A program made the translations under genes and the position numbers. The notes beneath the pieces are model-generated. The model searched no databases and was not told the DNA's origin. It saw nothing but the letters and a program-made list of their open reading frames with translations. This document shows positions 49,216 to 60,857 of a stretch of 64,000 nucleotides of DNA, piece after piece; the first letter of the stretch is position 1; each line of letters starts with the position of its first letter. This DNA is from Malania oleifera (taxonomy: Eukaryota; Streptophyta; Magnoliopsida; Santalales; Ximeniaceae). The DNA lies in assembly GCF_029873635.1 (NCBI RefSeq), contig NC_080422.1:57633889-57697888 (forward strand), read 5' to 3'.

Positions 49216-50243
49216 TCCCTCCTTAAACTTGACTCTCCTAACTTTGTCATTCAGAGCATTGTCTTCAGTCTTGCAAAAATATCATGCCTGAGTGGTTTTG
49301 TGAAAATGTGAGCAATCTGATCATACGTTCTGCAAGATATCAATTCCACTTCTTTATTCTTGACATGCTCCCTAATAAAATGATACCGAGTATCAATATG
49401 TTTACTTCTTTCATGGTGAACTGGATTTTTTGCAAGTGCAATCGTGGATCAGTTGTCGATGTAAGCTTCTATGGGGTTATCTTGAAGAAATCTCAAATAC
49501 TTTAGTACATTCCTAATCCATATACCATGACAAACAGTTGAGCTGGCAGCAACATACTCAGCTTCACATGATGATAGCGTTACGATGGATTGCTTATTCA
49601 AAGACCATGTAAACGATGTATCTCCCATGAAAAATGTGAATCCCATCGTGCTTTTTCTTTCATCAAGATCTCTTCCCCAATCGCTATCTGAATAGCCGAT
49701 AAGTTTGCAATCACCTCTTGATGAATAGAACATACCATCGGTGATGGTACCCTTGACATATCGGAGTATCCTTTTTGTAGCATTCAGGTGGAACTAGTCA
49801 GAAGTCTTCATGTACCTACTGACAAGTCCAACTTCATTGAGTATGTCTGGTCCGGTGCACGTCAAATACCTCAAGCTTCCAACCAAACTCTTGAAGTATG
49901 TGAGGTCAACATCTCCTTCCTCATTCTTTCTCAATTCCAATCCTATTTCCACTGGAATTGTTACAGGGTTGCATATGTCCATCCCAAACTTTTTCAGTAC
50001 TTCTTTTGCATAGTGGCTCTAGGAGAAGAAGATTCTCTTCTCACTTTGCATGACTTCTATGTCATGGAAGTGAGCCATCTAGCAAATATCCGTCATTTCG
50101 AATTCTTTGACCATGCTCCTCTTGAAAGTGGCAAACATCTCTGGATTGTTGCCGGTGAAGATCAGATCATCAACATATAGGCAGGCAATTAGCATGCTTC
50201 CATCTGTCTCCATCTTCATGTATAGCGCATGCTCATAGGGACA
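49216..50243 (-). pseudogene. Copia RT C-terminal half and RNase H
   Basis: On the minus strand this continues the RT cut by the CACTA element: CPYEHALYMKMETDGSML, then the catalytic LYVDDLIFTGN at about 50175, KEFEMTDIC, GSLRYLTCTGPDIL, RNase H CKLIGYSDSDWGRDLDERKS, and LSSCEAEYVAASSTVCHGIW. It ends near DNALNDKVRRVKFKEG at the polypurine tract. A few frameshifts and stops occur, for example near 49790 and 50040. Confidence 0.88.
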
Positions 50244-50261
50244 CACTACAAAAAAACTGGT

Positions 50262-51785
50262 TTTTAGTGATGAAACTATTAGTGACGGATTCAATTTCGT
50301 CACTAAAAGTGGATATTAGTGACAATTTTAGCAATTGTCACTAATATGACACTATTAGTAACAGATTTGAAATCCTCACTAATAGTTTTTTCATTAAAAC
50401 CCGAAAAAATATCGTGGGAAAACATTTTTTGCACAAAAATTATCTCAGGAAAATATTAGCGGCGCTTTTTGCGGTATTAGTGACGAATTTAATCCGTCAC
50501 TAAAATACACTTATTAGTGAGGATTGAATAATCGTCACTACTATTATTTTTAAAAAATAAAAATAAAATTATTTCAGAGTATTAGTGACGAATTTGAAGA
50601 TTCGTCACTATTAGCCTCTTATTAGTGATGGATTTGTGAACCGTTACTAATATTTCTTTTTAAAATAAAAAAATAAAAAAATTACTTTAGAGTATTAGTG
50701 ACGAATTTTAGGAATCGTCACTATTAGTCTGTTATTAGTAACGGATTTAGAAAATGTCACTAATACGTCTTTTATTTTAAAAAAAAATGGCAAAAATTTA
50801 TTTTAGAGTATTAGTGACGAATTTTAAGATTCGTCACTAATATCCCCGTATTAGTGACAGATTTCAGAACCGTTACTAATACTTCTTTTATTTAAAAAAA
50901 AATTTTAAAAATTATTTCAAAGTATTAGTGACGAATTTGAAGATTCGTCACTATTAACCCTTTATTAGTGATAAATTTGAGAACCGTTACTAATATTTCT
51001 TTTTAAAAAAAAATTAAAAAAATTACTTCAGAGTATTAGTGATGAATTTCAGGATTCATTTCTATTAGCCCATTATTAGTGACAGATTTGGAAAACGTCA
51101 CTAATACGTCTTTTATTTTTAAAAAATTATTTCAGAGTATTAGTGACGAATTTCAAGATTCATCACTATTATCCTCTTATTAGTAACGGATTTCGGAATC
51201 GTCACTAATACTTATTTTATTTATATAAAAAATAAAAAAATATATTTCAAAGTATTAGTGACGAATTTTAAGATTCGTCACTAGTAGCTCCTTATTAGTG
51301 AGGGATTTGGGAACCGTCACTAATACTTCTTTTATTTAAAAAAAATTAAAAAAATTATTTCATAGTATTAGTGATGAATTTTAAGATTCATCACTATTAG
51401 CTCCTTATTAGTGACAGATTTGGGAACCATCACTAATACTTCTTTTATTTAAAAAAATATAAAAAAATTATTTTAGAGTATTAGTGACGAATTTCAAATT
51501 CGTCACTATTAGTCCCTTTTTAGTGACGGATTTGGGAACCGTCACTAATACTTCTTCTATTTAAAAAAATTTTTAAAAAAATTATTTTAGAGTATTAGTG
51601 ACGAATCTTGAAATTCGTCACTATTAACCCCTTATTAGTGACGGATTTGGGAACCGTCACTGATACTTATTTTATTTAAAAAAATTTTAAAAAAAATTAA
51701 TTTAGAATATTAGTGACGAATTTGAATTTTCGTCACTATTAATTCCTTATTAGTGACGGTTTGAAGAACCGTCACTAATAGTCAT
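50262..51785 (+). repeat. CACTA left subterminal hairpin array
   Basis: About 11-12 units of 107-117 bp. Each has two stem-loop motifs: 'agtgacgaattt' facing 'aagattcgtcact', and 'agtgacggattt' facing 'gaaccgtcact', separated by an A/T-rich spacer. CACTA subterminal repeats bind transposase in known elements; here they are unusually long and regular. Confidence 0.9.
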
Positions 51786-52330
51786 ACATTGAAATTAAAA
51801 CCCGCACTTTCTCCTAGTCTCCCTCGCTCCTTTCCCTCTCATCCTCCTCATTTCCCTTCTTTCCCCAATCTCGGTTGCGGCCGCATTGCATCACAGCCAT
51901 GCTCTTCATCCTTCTGCCCATCCTCGCCATCTCCATCCTCACCGACCTCCCCCCCACCAACCAGATCGCGCATGCTAAGTCCCCATTCAGACCGGGTCAA
52001 TCCTCGCAGCACACCGTCACCTTTACCATCTTCCCGCCTTCGCCGCAAGAACTCATCGTAACATCGTCCGCATCACTAGGGAAGCACCAAGAGGTCTCAG
52101 ATCCCTCGTCGTCGCCGCCGCTGCCACCAACGTCTCCGTTGTGCTCCGCTGCAACCGGCGCTACGTCCGGTACCTGCTTCTTCAATTCCCTTACCTAACG
52201 CACCACCTCCACCAATAACGAGGCTTTGTCCTTCTACATTAGGAATTAAGAACATCCTCACGAGCTCTCCCTTTCCCCTGTCCAGTAGTACTGATTTCAT
52301 CATCTTCGTCAAGCTTGAATATTGATTATT
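51786..52330 (+). other. GC-rich, possibly captured coding segment in CACTA
   Basis: This part is rich in C/T and CpG, unlike its surroundings, and is open in three frames. The frame at 51875-52198 starts with a hydrophobic, signal-like LLFILLPILAIS-type stretch. A different frame at 52080-52190 reads GLRSLVVAAAATNVSVVLRC. No protein family was recognised. It could be the first exon of a captured gene with a frameshift, or only the element's own leader. Confidence 0.35.
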
Positions 52331-52383
52331 TACTTCGATGTTGTCATTCTGTTTTGAGGAACAACTCTCGATCAATCCATGGT

Positions 52384-52556
52384 TTTGAACATTTTGAGTA
52401 GGTTTTGAGCATTTTAAGCAAGAGGGTAACCGAGTGACCTCATTCGAGGAATTGGCAGGGGTATTACATCTATATTCTTGATATTTTTTTATTTGTTTTT
52501 CTTTTTCATTTCCATTTTATTTTTATTTTTGTTTCTCTGGCTTATGCATCAGCCTG
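52384..52556 (+). pseudogene. Duplicated CRK exon fragment with intron
   Basis: This segment repeats 54048-54220 (exon end plus the following intron, ending at 'cttatgcatcagcctgtgt'). It encodes FEHF, then a short internal repeat and EQEGNRVTSFEELAGV-like residues with changes. The captured gene piece was therefore duplicated 1.67 kb upstream inside the transposon. Confidence 0.8.
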
Positions 52557-53240
52557 TGTTTGCGTGACCATCTCAATTCCACTTTCCGTTATCCAGGAAT
52601 TGAAAGTCCCACCCTTCAGCTCATTCACTCCTTAAAGACTGGATTAGGAATTCTAAAAGAGCTAGGGAGTTCAAAATTGTATGTTCCTAGCAATCATTGT
52701 TCTTTGCCTTGTTTTGTTTTGTTTTGTTTTGTATTTTTTCTTTATATATATATATATATATATATTTTCAATTCAATAGTCGTTGACATGTACATTGGTT
52801 ATAAATTGTCAAGATAATAGGCCAAGATAATAGGAAAATGAAGAATTTTTTCTAAAGTTATTACAGCTACTTCTGTAGCAACTTACTAAAGCTTGCCAAA
52901 GAATTGTGCTTGACATGGTAGCTAGTCAACCGTGTTTTTTGGGGACATTGAACTAATTTCTTTAGCCTAACTATGCCCTTTCATTTTTTAAAGAGCATCA
53001 GTCAATAATGCATTAATAATCTAAACCCTCGAATCATAATGATCTCTTTGACTTCTTCTTTACAGAGTTGCTTAATCTTTACCACTATTAATTTATTAAA
53101 GGTTGGATCCTGGTTGTTAATATAACCTCAGATTAGAAGCTGATCTTGAAATTTTTGTAATTTGTTGCAGTTGGTCTCATCTTTGCTATCAAGAAAACCT
53201 TTGCAAAAGCTTAGGAAAATTCGAGTTAATGTAACCTCAG

Positions 53241-53348
53241 GCTCTCTCAAAAGCTTTAACAGAAGATGAGCTGTTGTATCTTAGAGCTCAGTTCAGGCTG
53301 TTGGAATCAAGTGGGGATGGGCGCGTCTCTCTAGATAATTTTAGAATG
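53241..53348 (+). pseudogene. Captured CRK exon: EF-hand region part 1
   Basis: The segment reads ALSKALTEDELLYLRAQFRL followed by LESSGDGRVSLDNFRM, the start of the degenerate calmodulin-like domain of plant CDPK-related kinases (CRK), which regulate signalling at membranes. The exon ends at ATG|gttatt, a valid donor position. The kinase domain itself is not present in the transposon. Other CDPK-like families are less likely because the ALSK-LTEDEL motif is typical of CRKs. Confidence 0.85.
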
Positions 53349-53447
53349 GTTATTCCGTTCTTTATCAATTATTTGGAATTTTCAATTTTATGAATCAGTT
53401 TAAGCATCTAAGCACATAATCATTTAATGTGAAAGCATAATGAAAAG

Positions 53448-53488
<41 letters not shown>

Positions 53489-53559
53489 CATAGATTTAAT
53501 TTGTTTCTTTTCATTTCTATTTCCTGCATTATTGAAAGGTGAAAAAAAATACTTTGCAG

Positions 53560-53622
53560 GCTTTTGTTCGAAATGCAACAAATGCCATGAAGGAGTCAAG
53601 GGTTCTTGATATTCTAATCATG
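53560..53622 (+). pseudogene. Captured CRK exon: part 2
   Basis: The segment reads AFVRNATNAMKESRVLDILI-M between an acceptor (tttgcag|g) and a donor (atg|gtaagg). This is the next exon of the CRK C-terminal domain in correct order and phase. The following host residues (an AMEPL-type segment) are missing. Confidence 0.87.
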
Positions 53623-53982
53623 GTAAGGCATCTAATTTATGGGGGATAGAATTGTATCTAAAATTTTCATAAAAAGTATGATTCCACTGTTCTTTGTTCG
53701 TCATCACTGGACAATGTAGTTTTTGCATGCATTAGATTAAAATACTACCCTTTTACTTGTTACACTAGGGTAAATTATTGTTATTATTATTTATTATTAT
53801 TATTATTAGTTTAAGTTAGCACATATGGGAAACCAGGGTATTTGGTTGGTTTAGAGACAGACTTGAGAAATGTATGTAATCACTACCAAAATACATATCA
53901 CTTATATAATTTCTGATCAGTTTTTATTTCCCCCATGATTCAAATATTTGTCCGTAATAATTTAATGAATAAATATTGATCA

Positions 53983-54108
53983 GTTGACGCTGCAATCAGC
54001 ACGCGTCAACTGGAGGCCCGTGAAGGGTGGGAGCAAATAGCATCTACAGGTTTTGAGCATTTTGAGCAGGAGGGTAACCGAGTGATCTCAGTCGAGGAAT
54101 TGACAAGG
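53983..54108 (+). pseudogene. Captured CRK exon: part 3
   Basis: The segment encodes AAISTRQLEAREGWEQIAS then TGFEHFEQEGNRV and ISVEELTR, the CRK region with the last EF-hand-like helix. An acceptor-like tgatcag precedes and a donor-like aagg|gtatta follows. The exon order matches the host gene and introns are retained, so capture was at DNA level. Confidence 0.88.
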
Positions 54109-54220
54109 GTATTACATCTATTTTCTTGATATTTTTTTTATTTGTTTTTCTTTTTCATTACCATTTTATTTTTATTTTTGTTTCTCTAGCTTATGCATCT
54201 GCCTGTGTTTGTGTTGCCCT

Positions 54221-56570
54221 GTATACAATTACTTGCCTGTCGAAGAAATGGATCAACATGTTCATTAGAAGCATCTGGTTGATCCACATATAGTTATGGC
54301 TCAAGGAGTCATACGTTCCATGATTGTCTTATTTTACAGATTTTCTAAATGGAAGGATTGCCAGTATGGTTGAACATCATATATGTATAACATTTCCTGG
54401 TGCACAAAGCATTCATTTTTGGTTTTCATAATACGTTCGCATATGATTGTGCAAGAGTCTAAATGGAGGGATTGTTGGTTAGTTTTTTTTTTTTTTTTTT
54501 TAATTGTGATTTTTTCAACTACATTCATATTCGTATTTTGTATAAATACAAATGAGCACATATATGAAATCATAGTTTCAGCTTGTATTGCCTCAAGGTT
54601 TGCATTGAGTGTTTGATGGGTAATTGTATTGCCATTTTTTATCAGGTATTTCCGGAACAATGGTGACTGGAAACACTAACTGATACAGCAATAAAACAAT
54701 TGATCCTTTATGTCAACAATGAATGCATTGGTCTCATGCCATTGTTTGACAGTGGCGAAATTATTGATACAAGTATGTTTTTATTCATGCACATTCAATT
54801 CTATGGATATATATTCCACAAATAGGTGTTTCAGTGCAAAAAGAAAGGGTTGGTCTGAAGCAAGTTCGTGCATGGTTTTTCTTCCAACAACTAATGTCTT
54901 GAGTTAGTGACTACCAGTCTATGGTATTGTTTTTCATCTATCTTGGTTATAAAATGACTTAATTCTCTATGTTTCAAGTTCTCAATATAACTTTAGCTTA
55001 ACGTGAAAAGTCCCTTCAGAATTTGCAGAAAACTAGTCACTGATGGAAGCACTACTCGGTCTCAAACTTTGAGACTTTGGCTGTTCCCATTTAACCAGCT
55101 CACTAGTATGGTTTATGAGTCAATCACTATTCAACCTATAAAGGGTAATATATTCTTGACAATCAAAGTGTAGAAGGGAAAAAAATATATGCTTACTCGT
55201 TAATAAATGATGAGTGCCACTTAATGGTCATAATAGCCTAATTTCAGGTGCCCAAGTTTGTTTCATATAGTGAATCCTACATGTGATGTGTTTGGGATTC
55301 CCACTACTTCTGTAAGCCACCTATTGGATATTGTTAATTTTTGACTCTTATTGGATAGGTGTCCTATTCCCAAGTTTAGGATTCTTAGGCTTGGATTCCT
55401 ATAACCAAGCACTTGGTTAAGTGTCTATTATCAATTAATTTGTTCAAGTGTTCCATCAGAACTTGTCTCTTAGTATAGTTGTAAGCATTATGGCAATATC
55501 CTTAATTTCATATTTTTTAAGTTTAGATTGTGGAGTTGAGTAGCAGAATGGAACATCTAGAGGTTATATGAATTGTATTATGTTATATGAATTGTATATT
55601 TAACTATTGGAATATATGCTTGTGTTGAACGCCAACTACATGACTGATGCAATATATTGTGAATTGCATGTTGGTAGTGAATTTAGGTTGCTGCATGCTT
55701 GAAATGTTTTATTTTGTGAAAACAACCATATTTCAGGTACAAATTTTATAGGAAAATGTCCAATTTATAGACGGCATGCTGCCGAAATTTTGTAAATAAT
55801 TTTTCAAAAAAAAAACCATGTACAAAGATAATTATGATAAAATGAATGTTAAAATATTTTTGAAAGGATAAGTGAAAGTTAAATGAAAATTCATTTCATT
55901 AAGTCCCAAAGTTGCATCTATTAACATACATTACATTTCATTTGCTTTTAACTATGGATAAGCATTATCATTTGTCCATCACCAGGGATATTCTGTTTTG
56001 AGAATGAGTTAAAGTGTTTACGTGCATGGTTTGATGCATGCAACTGTATATATTCATACGTAGGCCATTCATATTCATTTCAGTTATTCATTTAGGGTTG
56101 AAAATTATTGTATGACACACTCTTTATATTTTTCTTCCTGATTATACTGAGCGCCAACTCTCCATTATGCTCTCCATTTGTATACTAATTTTTTTTTTTT
56201 TATGATTCTTAATTTGTAGGGTTCGCGGCTGTCATAACATCAGCATGATGCCATGTATGCACTACTGTCGTTGGATGCAACATTTGATTATTTCTTTGAA
56301 ATTTTTATTATTATTTGAAGAAATGAAATTTTTGTATTTTAATTTGAATTTGTATAATATATTTCTATTTGAATTTTGAAATTTTTGAATTTTTTTTTTC
56401 TTATCTAAACAGATGTTATTTCTTTATTTTAATTGAATTTGTATTTGAATTCGAAATTTTGAATAAATTATGAATTTTGTAGTAATTATGGTTTCAGGTT
56501 ATGTATGCAAAAATGTAATTATGAATTGAAGATTAAAAAAATTAGTATTAAATTTTTTTTTAAATTTTGT
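54221..56570. other. CACTA interior without recognised gene
   Basis: AT-rich sequence with poly-T tracts. Intron-like or UTR-like captured DNA is possible (the acceptor-like 'tatcag' and 'tttgtag' at 54646 and 56219), but no coding similarity is seen. No transposase motif was found. Confidence 0.4.
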
Positions 56571-56574
56571 TTAT

Positions 56575-57095
56575 TATTAGTCAAGGATTAAGATTCGTCA
56601 CTCATAGTAGGGTATTAGTAACGAATTACAAATTCGTCACTAATAGTTCAGTATTAGTGAAGGATTAAAATTTGTCACTAATAGTTGGGTATTAGTGACG
56701 GTTTTCAAATTCATCACTAATACCCTACTATTAGTGATGAATTTTAGTCCTTCACTAATACTGGACTATTAGTGACGAATTTGTAATTTGTCACTAATAC
56801 CCTACTATTAGTGATGAATCTTAATCCTTCATTAATACTGCACTATAAGTGACGAATTTTTAATTCGTCACTAATATCCTACTATTAGTGACGAATTTGA
56901 GCAGAGCCAATGTAGAATTTATAGTGACAGTATTAGGGTTTTAGACACGATTATAATTCGTCACTACTAGTTAGTAGTAACAACAGATATAACAACTAAT
57001 TTAAAATTGTCACTAATACTTATAAATTCGTCACTAATACTATTAGTGACGAATTTATAAGTATTAGTGACGGATTTGATCCATCACTAATACGT
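56575..57095. repeat. CACTA right subterminal motif array
   Basis: About ten alternating 'attagtgacgaattt' and 'aaattcgtcactaat' motifs, in the same vocabulary as the left array but more closely packed (about 30-60 bp). It reaches to within 15 bp of the right terminal repeat. Confidence 0.88.
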
Positions 57096-57110
57096 TAATT
57101 TTTTGTAGTG

Positions 57111-59196
57111 ACACTTTTTAAATCCATTCTTCTGGAAGTAGTTGTCAATCCTCATGTTGCACGCATGAGGTGCCTGCTTCAAGCCATAGAGTGCTTTCTT
57201 CAACTTGTACACTTCATCTTCTTTGCCCTTCTTTACATATCCAGGTGGTTGATCGATATAAATCTCTTCTTCCAAAAAACCATTCAAAAATGATGATTTC
57301 ACGTCCAGCTGGTAAATCTTCCATCCATTTTGTGTTGATAGTGAAATTAGTAATCTGATGGTTTCAAGTCTGGAAACCGGGGCAAAAATTTCTCCATAAT
57401 CAATCCCTTTTTTCTGCTTGTAGCCTTTGGCGACAAGTCTTGCTTTGTATCTCTTAACTTCTCCTTGAGCATTCTTCTTGGTCTTATAGACCCATTTCAC
57501 ACCAATAGTTTTACGGCCCGTTGAGAGATTTGTCCATTCCCAAGTCTTGTTCTTCCCGATGGATTGAATCTCCCCATCCATCGCTTTTCTCCATTTGTAT
57601 TCTTCATTAGCTTCCTCAAAACTAACCGGGTCATTGGTCAATAACAGACAGTACAGAGTAACATACTCTTCTATTGGTTCTGTAGTTTCATATAGGTCAA
57701 CTAGATTTCGAGCTCCTCTAGGTCTCATGTCTGAGATTTCATGCTCTATTGGTGATGGAGCTTCATTCCTTCATGGTGAACCATGTGGAGGTGTCTGCAA
57801 CTCTTGTGACTCGATATCCACTTCTCTTGTCTATATAGGTTCTTCTCCTTTAAGTGTCAATTTCGCAAATTTGGAACATTCAGTTTGGTCCTATTTCCAA
57901 GATTCATTTTCTTCAAAAATGACCTCCCGACTGTGAAATACATTTTTTTATGGGTTTGTAGAGTCAATATCCCATGGTGCTATCACCATATCCAACAATG
58001 ATACACTTCTCTCCTTTATCATCTAGTTTTGTCCTTCTTGCTTTTGGGATCTTGCCGTAGGCTATGGAGCCAAACACCATAAGATAACTTACACTAGGCT
58101 TGTGAGTACTCTAGGCTTCATATGGTGTCTTTGTATCAAGACTCTTCGTAGGACACCGATTGAGCAAATAGACTGCACATGACATTGCTTCTGTCCAAAA
58201 ACTCTTAGGCATATTCTTATCCTTTAACATGCTCCTTGCCATGTTAAGGATTGTGCGGTTCTTCCTTTCAGCTCACCATTCAAATGGGGAGTGTAGGTCG
58301 GTGTGAATAGTGATTGAATCCCTTGTTGCCTAAGGAATTCCAGGAAAGCTTCGTCTTTGTACTCTCCTCCTTGGTCTAACCGGAGTGATTTGATGTAGTG
58401 GCCACTTTGTTTCTCCACAAGAGCTCTGAACTCTTTGAACTTGTCGAACACCTTTGACTACCTTTGTAGGAAGTAGAACCAAGTCTTCCTGCTATAGTCA
58501 TCGATGAAGGTGAGGAAGTATCGATTCCATTTGAAAATGGTCTCAATGGACCACACACGTCTGTGTGTACTGGAGCAGCATGGTAGATCTCTAGTCGGCT
58601 TGCTTTCCAAATCTATTTCTATGTTGCTTGCTCAGAACACAGCTTTCACATATCACATTGGGGTGGTGGATGTTAGTTAAGTCTTTCACCATCTTCTTGC
58701 TTCCCAATTGTTTCAAACTTTCAAAATTTAGATGTCCATGCCTTAGATGTCATAGCTAGTCTTTGTCTTTGATGATAGCGCTCAAACACCTTAGTGTATC
58801 ATGTTGTATGGTGAGCGGAAACATTCGATTCTTTGCCATTTGTACTCGAGTAACAAACTTTCCTCGAGCGTCTATTATCATCATCGGCTTATCACCAAGG
58901 CTAATTTGGTAGCCTCTCTCCACGAGCTGTCTGAAACTAAGTATATTAATCTTCATAGCTGGAAAATAGTAGACGTTGGAGATGTAAGTATGATCTCCAG
59001 ACTTCTGTTTGATCAAAACATCTCCTCTCCCTTGAACTGGGATTTTAGAATTATCGCCAAACGAGATCTCCCCCTGAACTTTGTCATCAAGTTCAAAAAA
59101 TAGGTTCGTTTCGTCAGTTATATAGTTGTTGCCTCTAGAATCAAGGTACCAAACACTTTGGTCCTGAGGAGTTGCATTGTGTGCCATCAGCATCAA
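57111..59196 (-). pseudogene. Copia protease, integrase and RT N-terminal half
   Basis: Minus strand. The protease region (59196-58756) reads VWYLDSRGNNYITDETNLFF (usual DTGASNH, so the catalytic triad is degraded) and SFGDNSKIPVQGRGDVLI, with NVYYFPAMKINILSFRQL. Integrase at about 58450-58224 has RLDQGGEY and an altered [11 protein letters not shown] motif where NGVAERKNRT is usual. RT from 57728 has [70 protein letters not shown] and [13 protein letters not shown], ending GFKKC at the CACTA insertion. It resembles TNT1/Tork polyproteins. Several stops are present. Confidence 0.9.
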
Positions 59197-60215
59197 TGAC
59201 TCTCCATCTGCATGTTCAATTTCGGCACGGTTAGCCTCCTCGCTAACCTTTACTTGTTGTCGCTCCCAACACTCATTGCTATAGTGTCTGTACTTATGAA
59301 AGTTGTAGCATTGAACACTTCTTTTGTCTATGTTCGGCTTATTATTGTATCCCCATTTTCTTCCTTGTCCTCTACCTCGTGGGACATAGTTTTGTTGATT
59401 GCATCCTTCTCTAGTGGGACTTCTTCTGCCTCTGCTACCTCCTCTGGAGTCAAAATATCCATAATTTCTTCCACGGGATCCTCGGTCTCATCCTCTTCCT
59501 TGCTGTTATGTCCCCCCTTTGTCGTATCTATCTGCAGTAAGTGACAACTTCGTTTGTAGGGCTTGCTCCAGTGCTTTATCATCACTCATTTTGTTGACTT
59601 TCTGCTCATGGGCTTGGAGTGAGCCCACAAGTTCTTCAATGGACATGGTTTCCAAATCTTTTGTTTCTTCCATGGTCATAGCTATATAATCATATTTTGG
59701 ATCTAAAGATCGCAAAATTTTCTCACAAATTCTCTCGTCATTGAGAGTCTTTCCATTTCTTCTCAATTGTTTTGATACTACGATAACTCATGTATAGTAG
59801 TCAACAATAGATTCAGTAGATTTCATTTTTAGAGATTCAAAATTACCTCGCAAAGTTTGAAGACGAATCTTCTTTACTTTGTTTGCACCTTTGTGTGTTC
59901 ACTGAAGAGAGTCCCAAACTTCTTTGGATGTCTTGGCGGAGGTGATGATTTCAAATGTGACCTCATCAAGGCCTTGGTAGATTATGGACTTTGCCTTGCA
60001 ATCATTCTTTCGATTGGTTCACAAGGTCGTTCTTTCAGCATCAGACATAGCTACTTCAGCTTCTTTTGATGGGCTTTCTCTGTACCCATCTTCAACAATG
60101 TCCATGACATCCTGAGCACCTAGAAGGGCTTTCATTTGAATAGACCAGTTGTCATAATTCTCCCGGGTCAATTTTGGAATGACTGCTTGGGTAGCACCGT
60201 TTGCTATTGAGTTTA
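59197..60215 (-). pseudogene. Copia gag
   Basis: Minus-strand gag of the Tork-like element. The N-terminus reads IPKLTRENYDNWSIQMKALL with LGAQDVMDIVEDGY, the standard TNT1-type gag opening; no in-frame ATG remains (ATA at the expected position). The body includes ICEKILRSLDPKYDYIAMTM and SIEELVGSLQAHEQKV. The zinc knuckle at about 59270-59313 reads CYNFHKYRHYSNEC, so the second cysteine is lost (C to F). Frameshifts occur near 59500 and 59780. Confidence 0.87.
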
Positions 60216-60857
60216 ATATATAAAAACAGAGAGATGGGGGTTGATTTTGGAAAATCTGATGCCACCAATGTGTTCATAAGGTCAAAAAACTTTAGGAACT
60301 GGTTTTGGCTTGCAAAGAAATGGTCCAAAAATCATTGAACCGGATATAGGAATTTTTTATGGTTTAAAACTAGGCCGGTTTAACTTAACGGCCGTTTAAA
60401 CGGCGTTAGCACTTACTGTTGGTCAATGTGATAGCTTCTGTGCATGCCATGTGTCGGCGGCTGGACCCGGGTTAGGTCTTGGGGACAAATTCAGGTTGCA
60501 AGTCATGAGTCACTAATTGGCGTGGCCAGGTCGGATCACGTGGCCGGGTTGGATTTCACCAACCATGTGAGGAAGACGCATGCGAGGTGCATGCAGTGCA
60601 TGTCGTTGGCATCCGGTGTCTTCGTTGGCATGTGCGGCGTGTGAGCAAGGCGCTGAATACGCTGGAGGTGCGTGTGAGTGCGTTTGGTGTCTCTCGGAAT
60701 CCGTTTGAGATGTGGTTTTCACCGTTGGAATTGTCTCAATGTGAATTTTAGAATTGTAGGCTCAATTTTGGATTTTGAGCAACTTCAAATCTAGGAGAAA
60801 ATTAAATTTTTTTCTCTGTTTGGCGAATTTCAGCGTACCTGGACACTTTGATACAAC
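60216..60857 (-). other. Tork-like Copia leader and primer-binding site
   Basis: Untranslated leader of about 640 bp between the 5' LTR and gag. It is GC-richer at 60440-60700. The diverged primer site abuts the LTR at 60844-60857. Frames on both strands here have no recognised similarity. Confidence 0.5.

Larger units (their letters stand above)
50244..57110 (+). mobile_element. CACTA (En/Spm-type) transposon carrying host gene fragments
   Basis: The terminal inverted repeats are CACTACAAAAAA (50244) and TTTTTTGTAGTG (ending 57110), with the 3-bp TSD aca at 50241-50243 and 57111-57113. The length is 6867 bp. It interrupts the Copia RT codons for K-C-P (between GFKKC and PYEHALY). No transposase (TNP2-like) frame is recognised, so it is non-autonomous. 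The left end has about 1.5 kb and the right end about 0.5 kb of subterminal inverted motif repeats. The interior carries CDPK-related kinase exon fragments on the plus strand. Confidence 0.93.

Noticed and set aside
50262-51785. Regular repeats with palindromes resembling a CRISPR array
   Set aside because: The repeats and spacers are both conserved, the setting is a plant CACTA element with clear terminal repeats, and no cas genes exist.
51875-52198. Secreted protein with signal peptide
   Set aside because: The hydrophobic start is suggestive, but the rest is low-complexity Pro/Ser, other frames are equally open, and it lies inside a transposon. It is listed only as a possible captured segment.
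60250-60275. Second primer-binding site (minus strand ttggtggcatcaga)
   Set aside because: It is about 580 bp from the LTR; a diverged site abutting the LTR at 60844-60857 fits the element structure better.
60444-60722. Short frames on both strands in the GC-richer leader
   Set aside because: They lie between the Copia LTR and gag, with no similarity; the base composition alone opens the frames.
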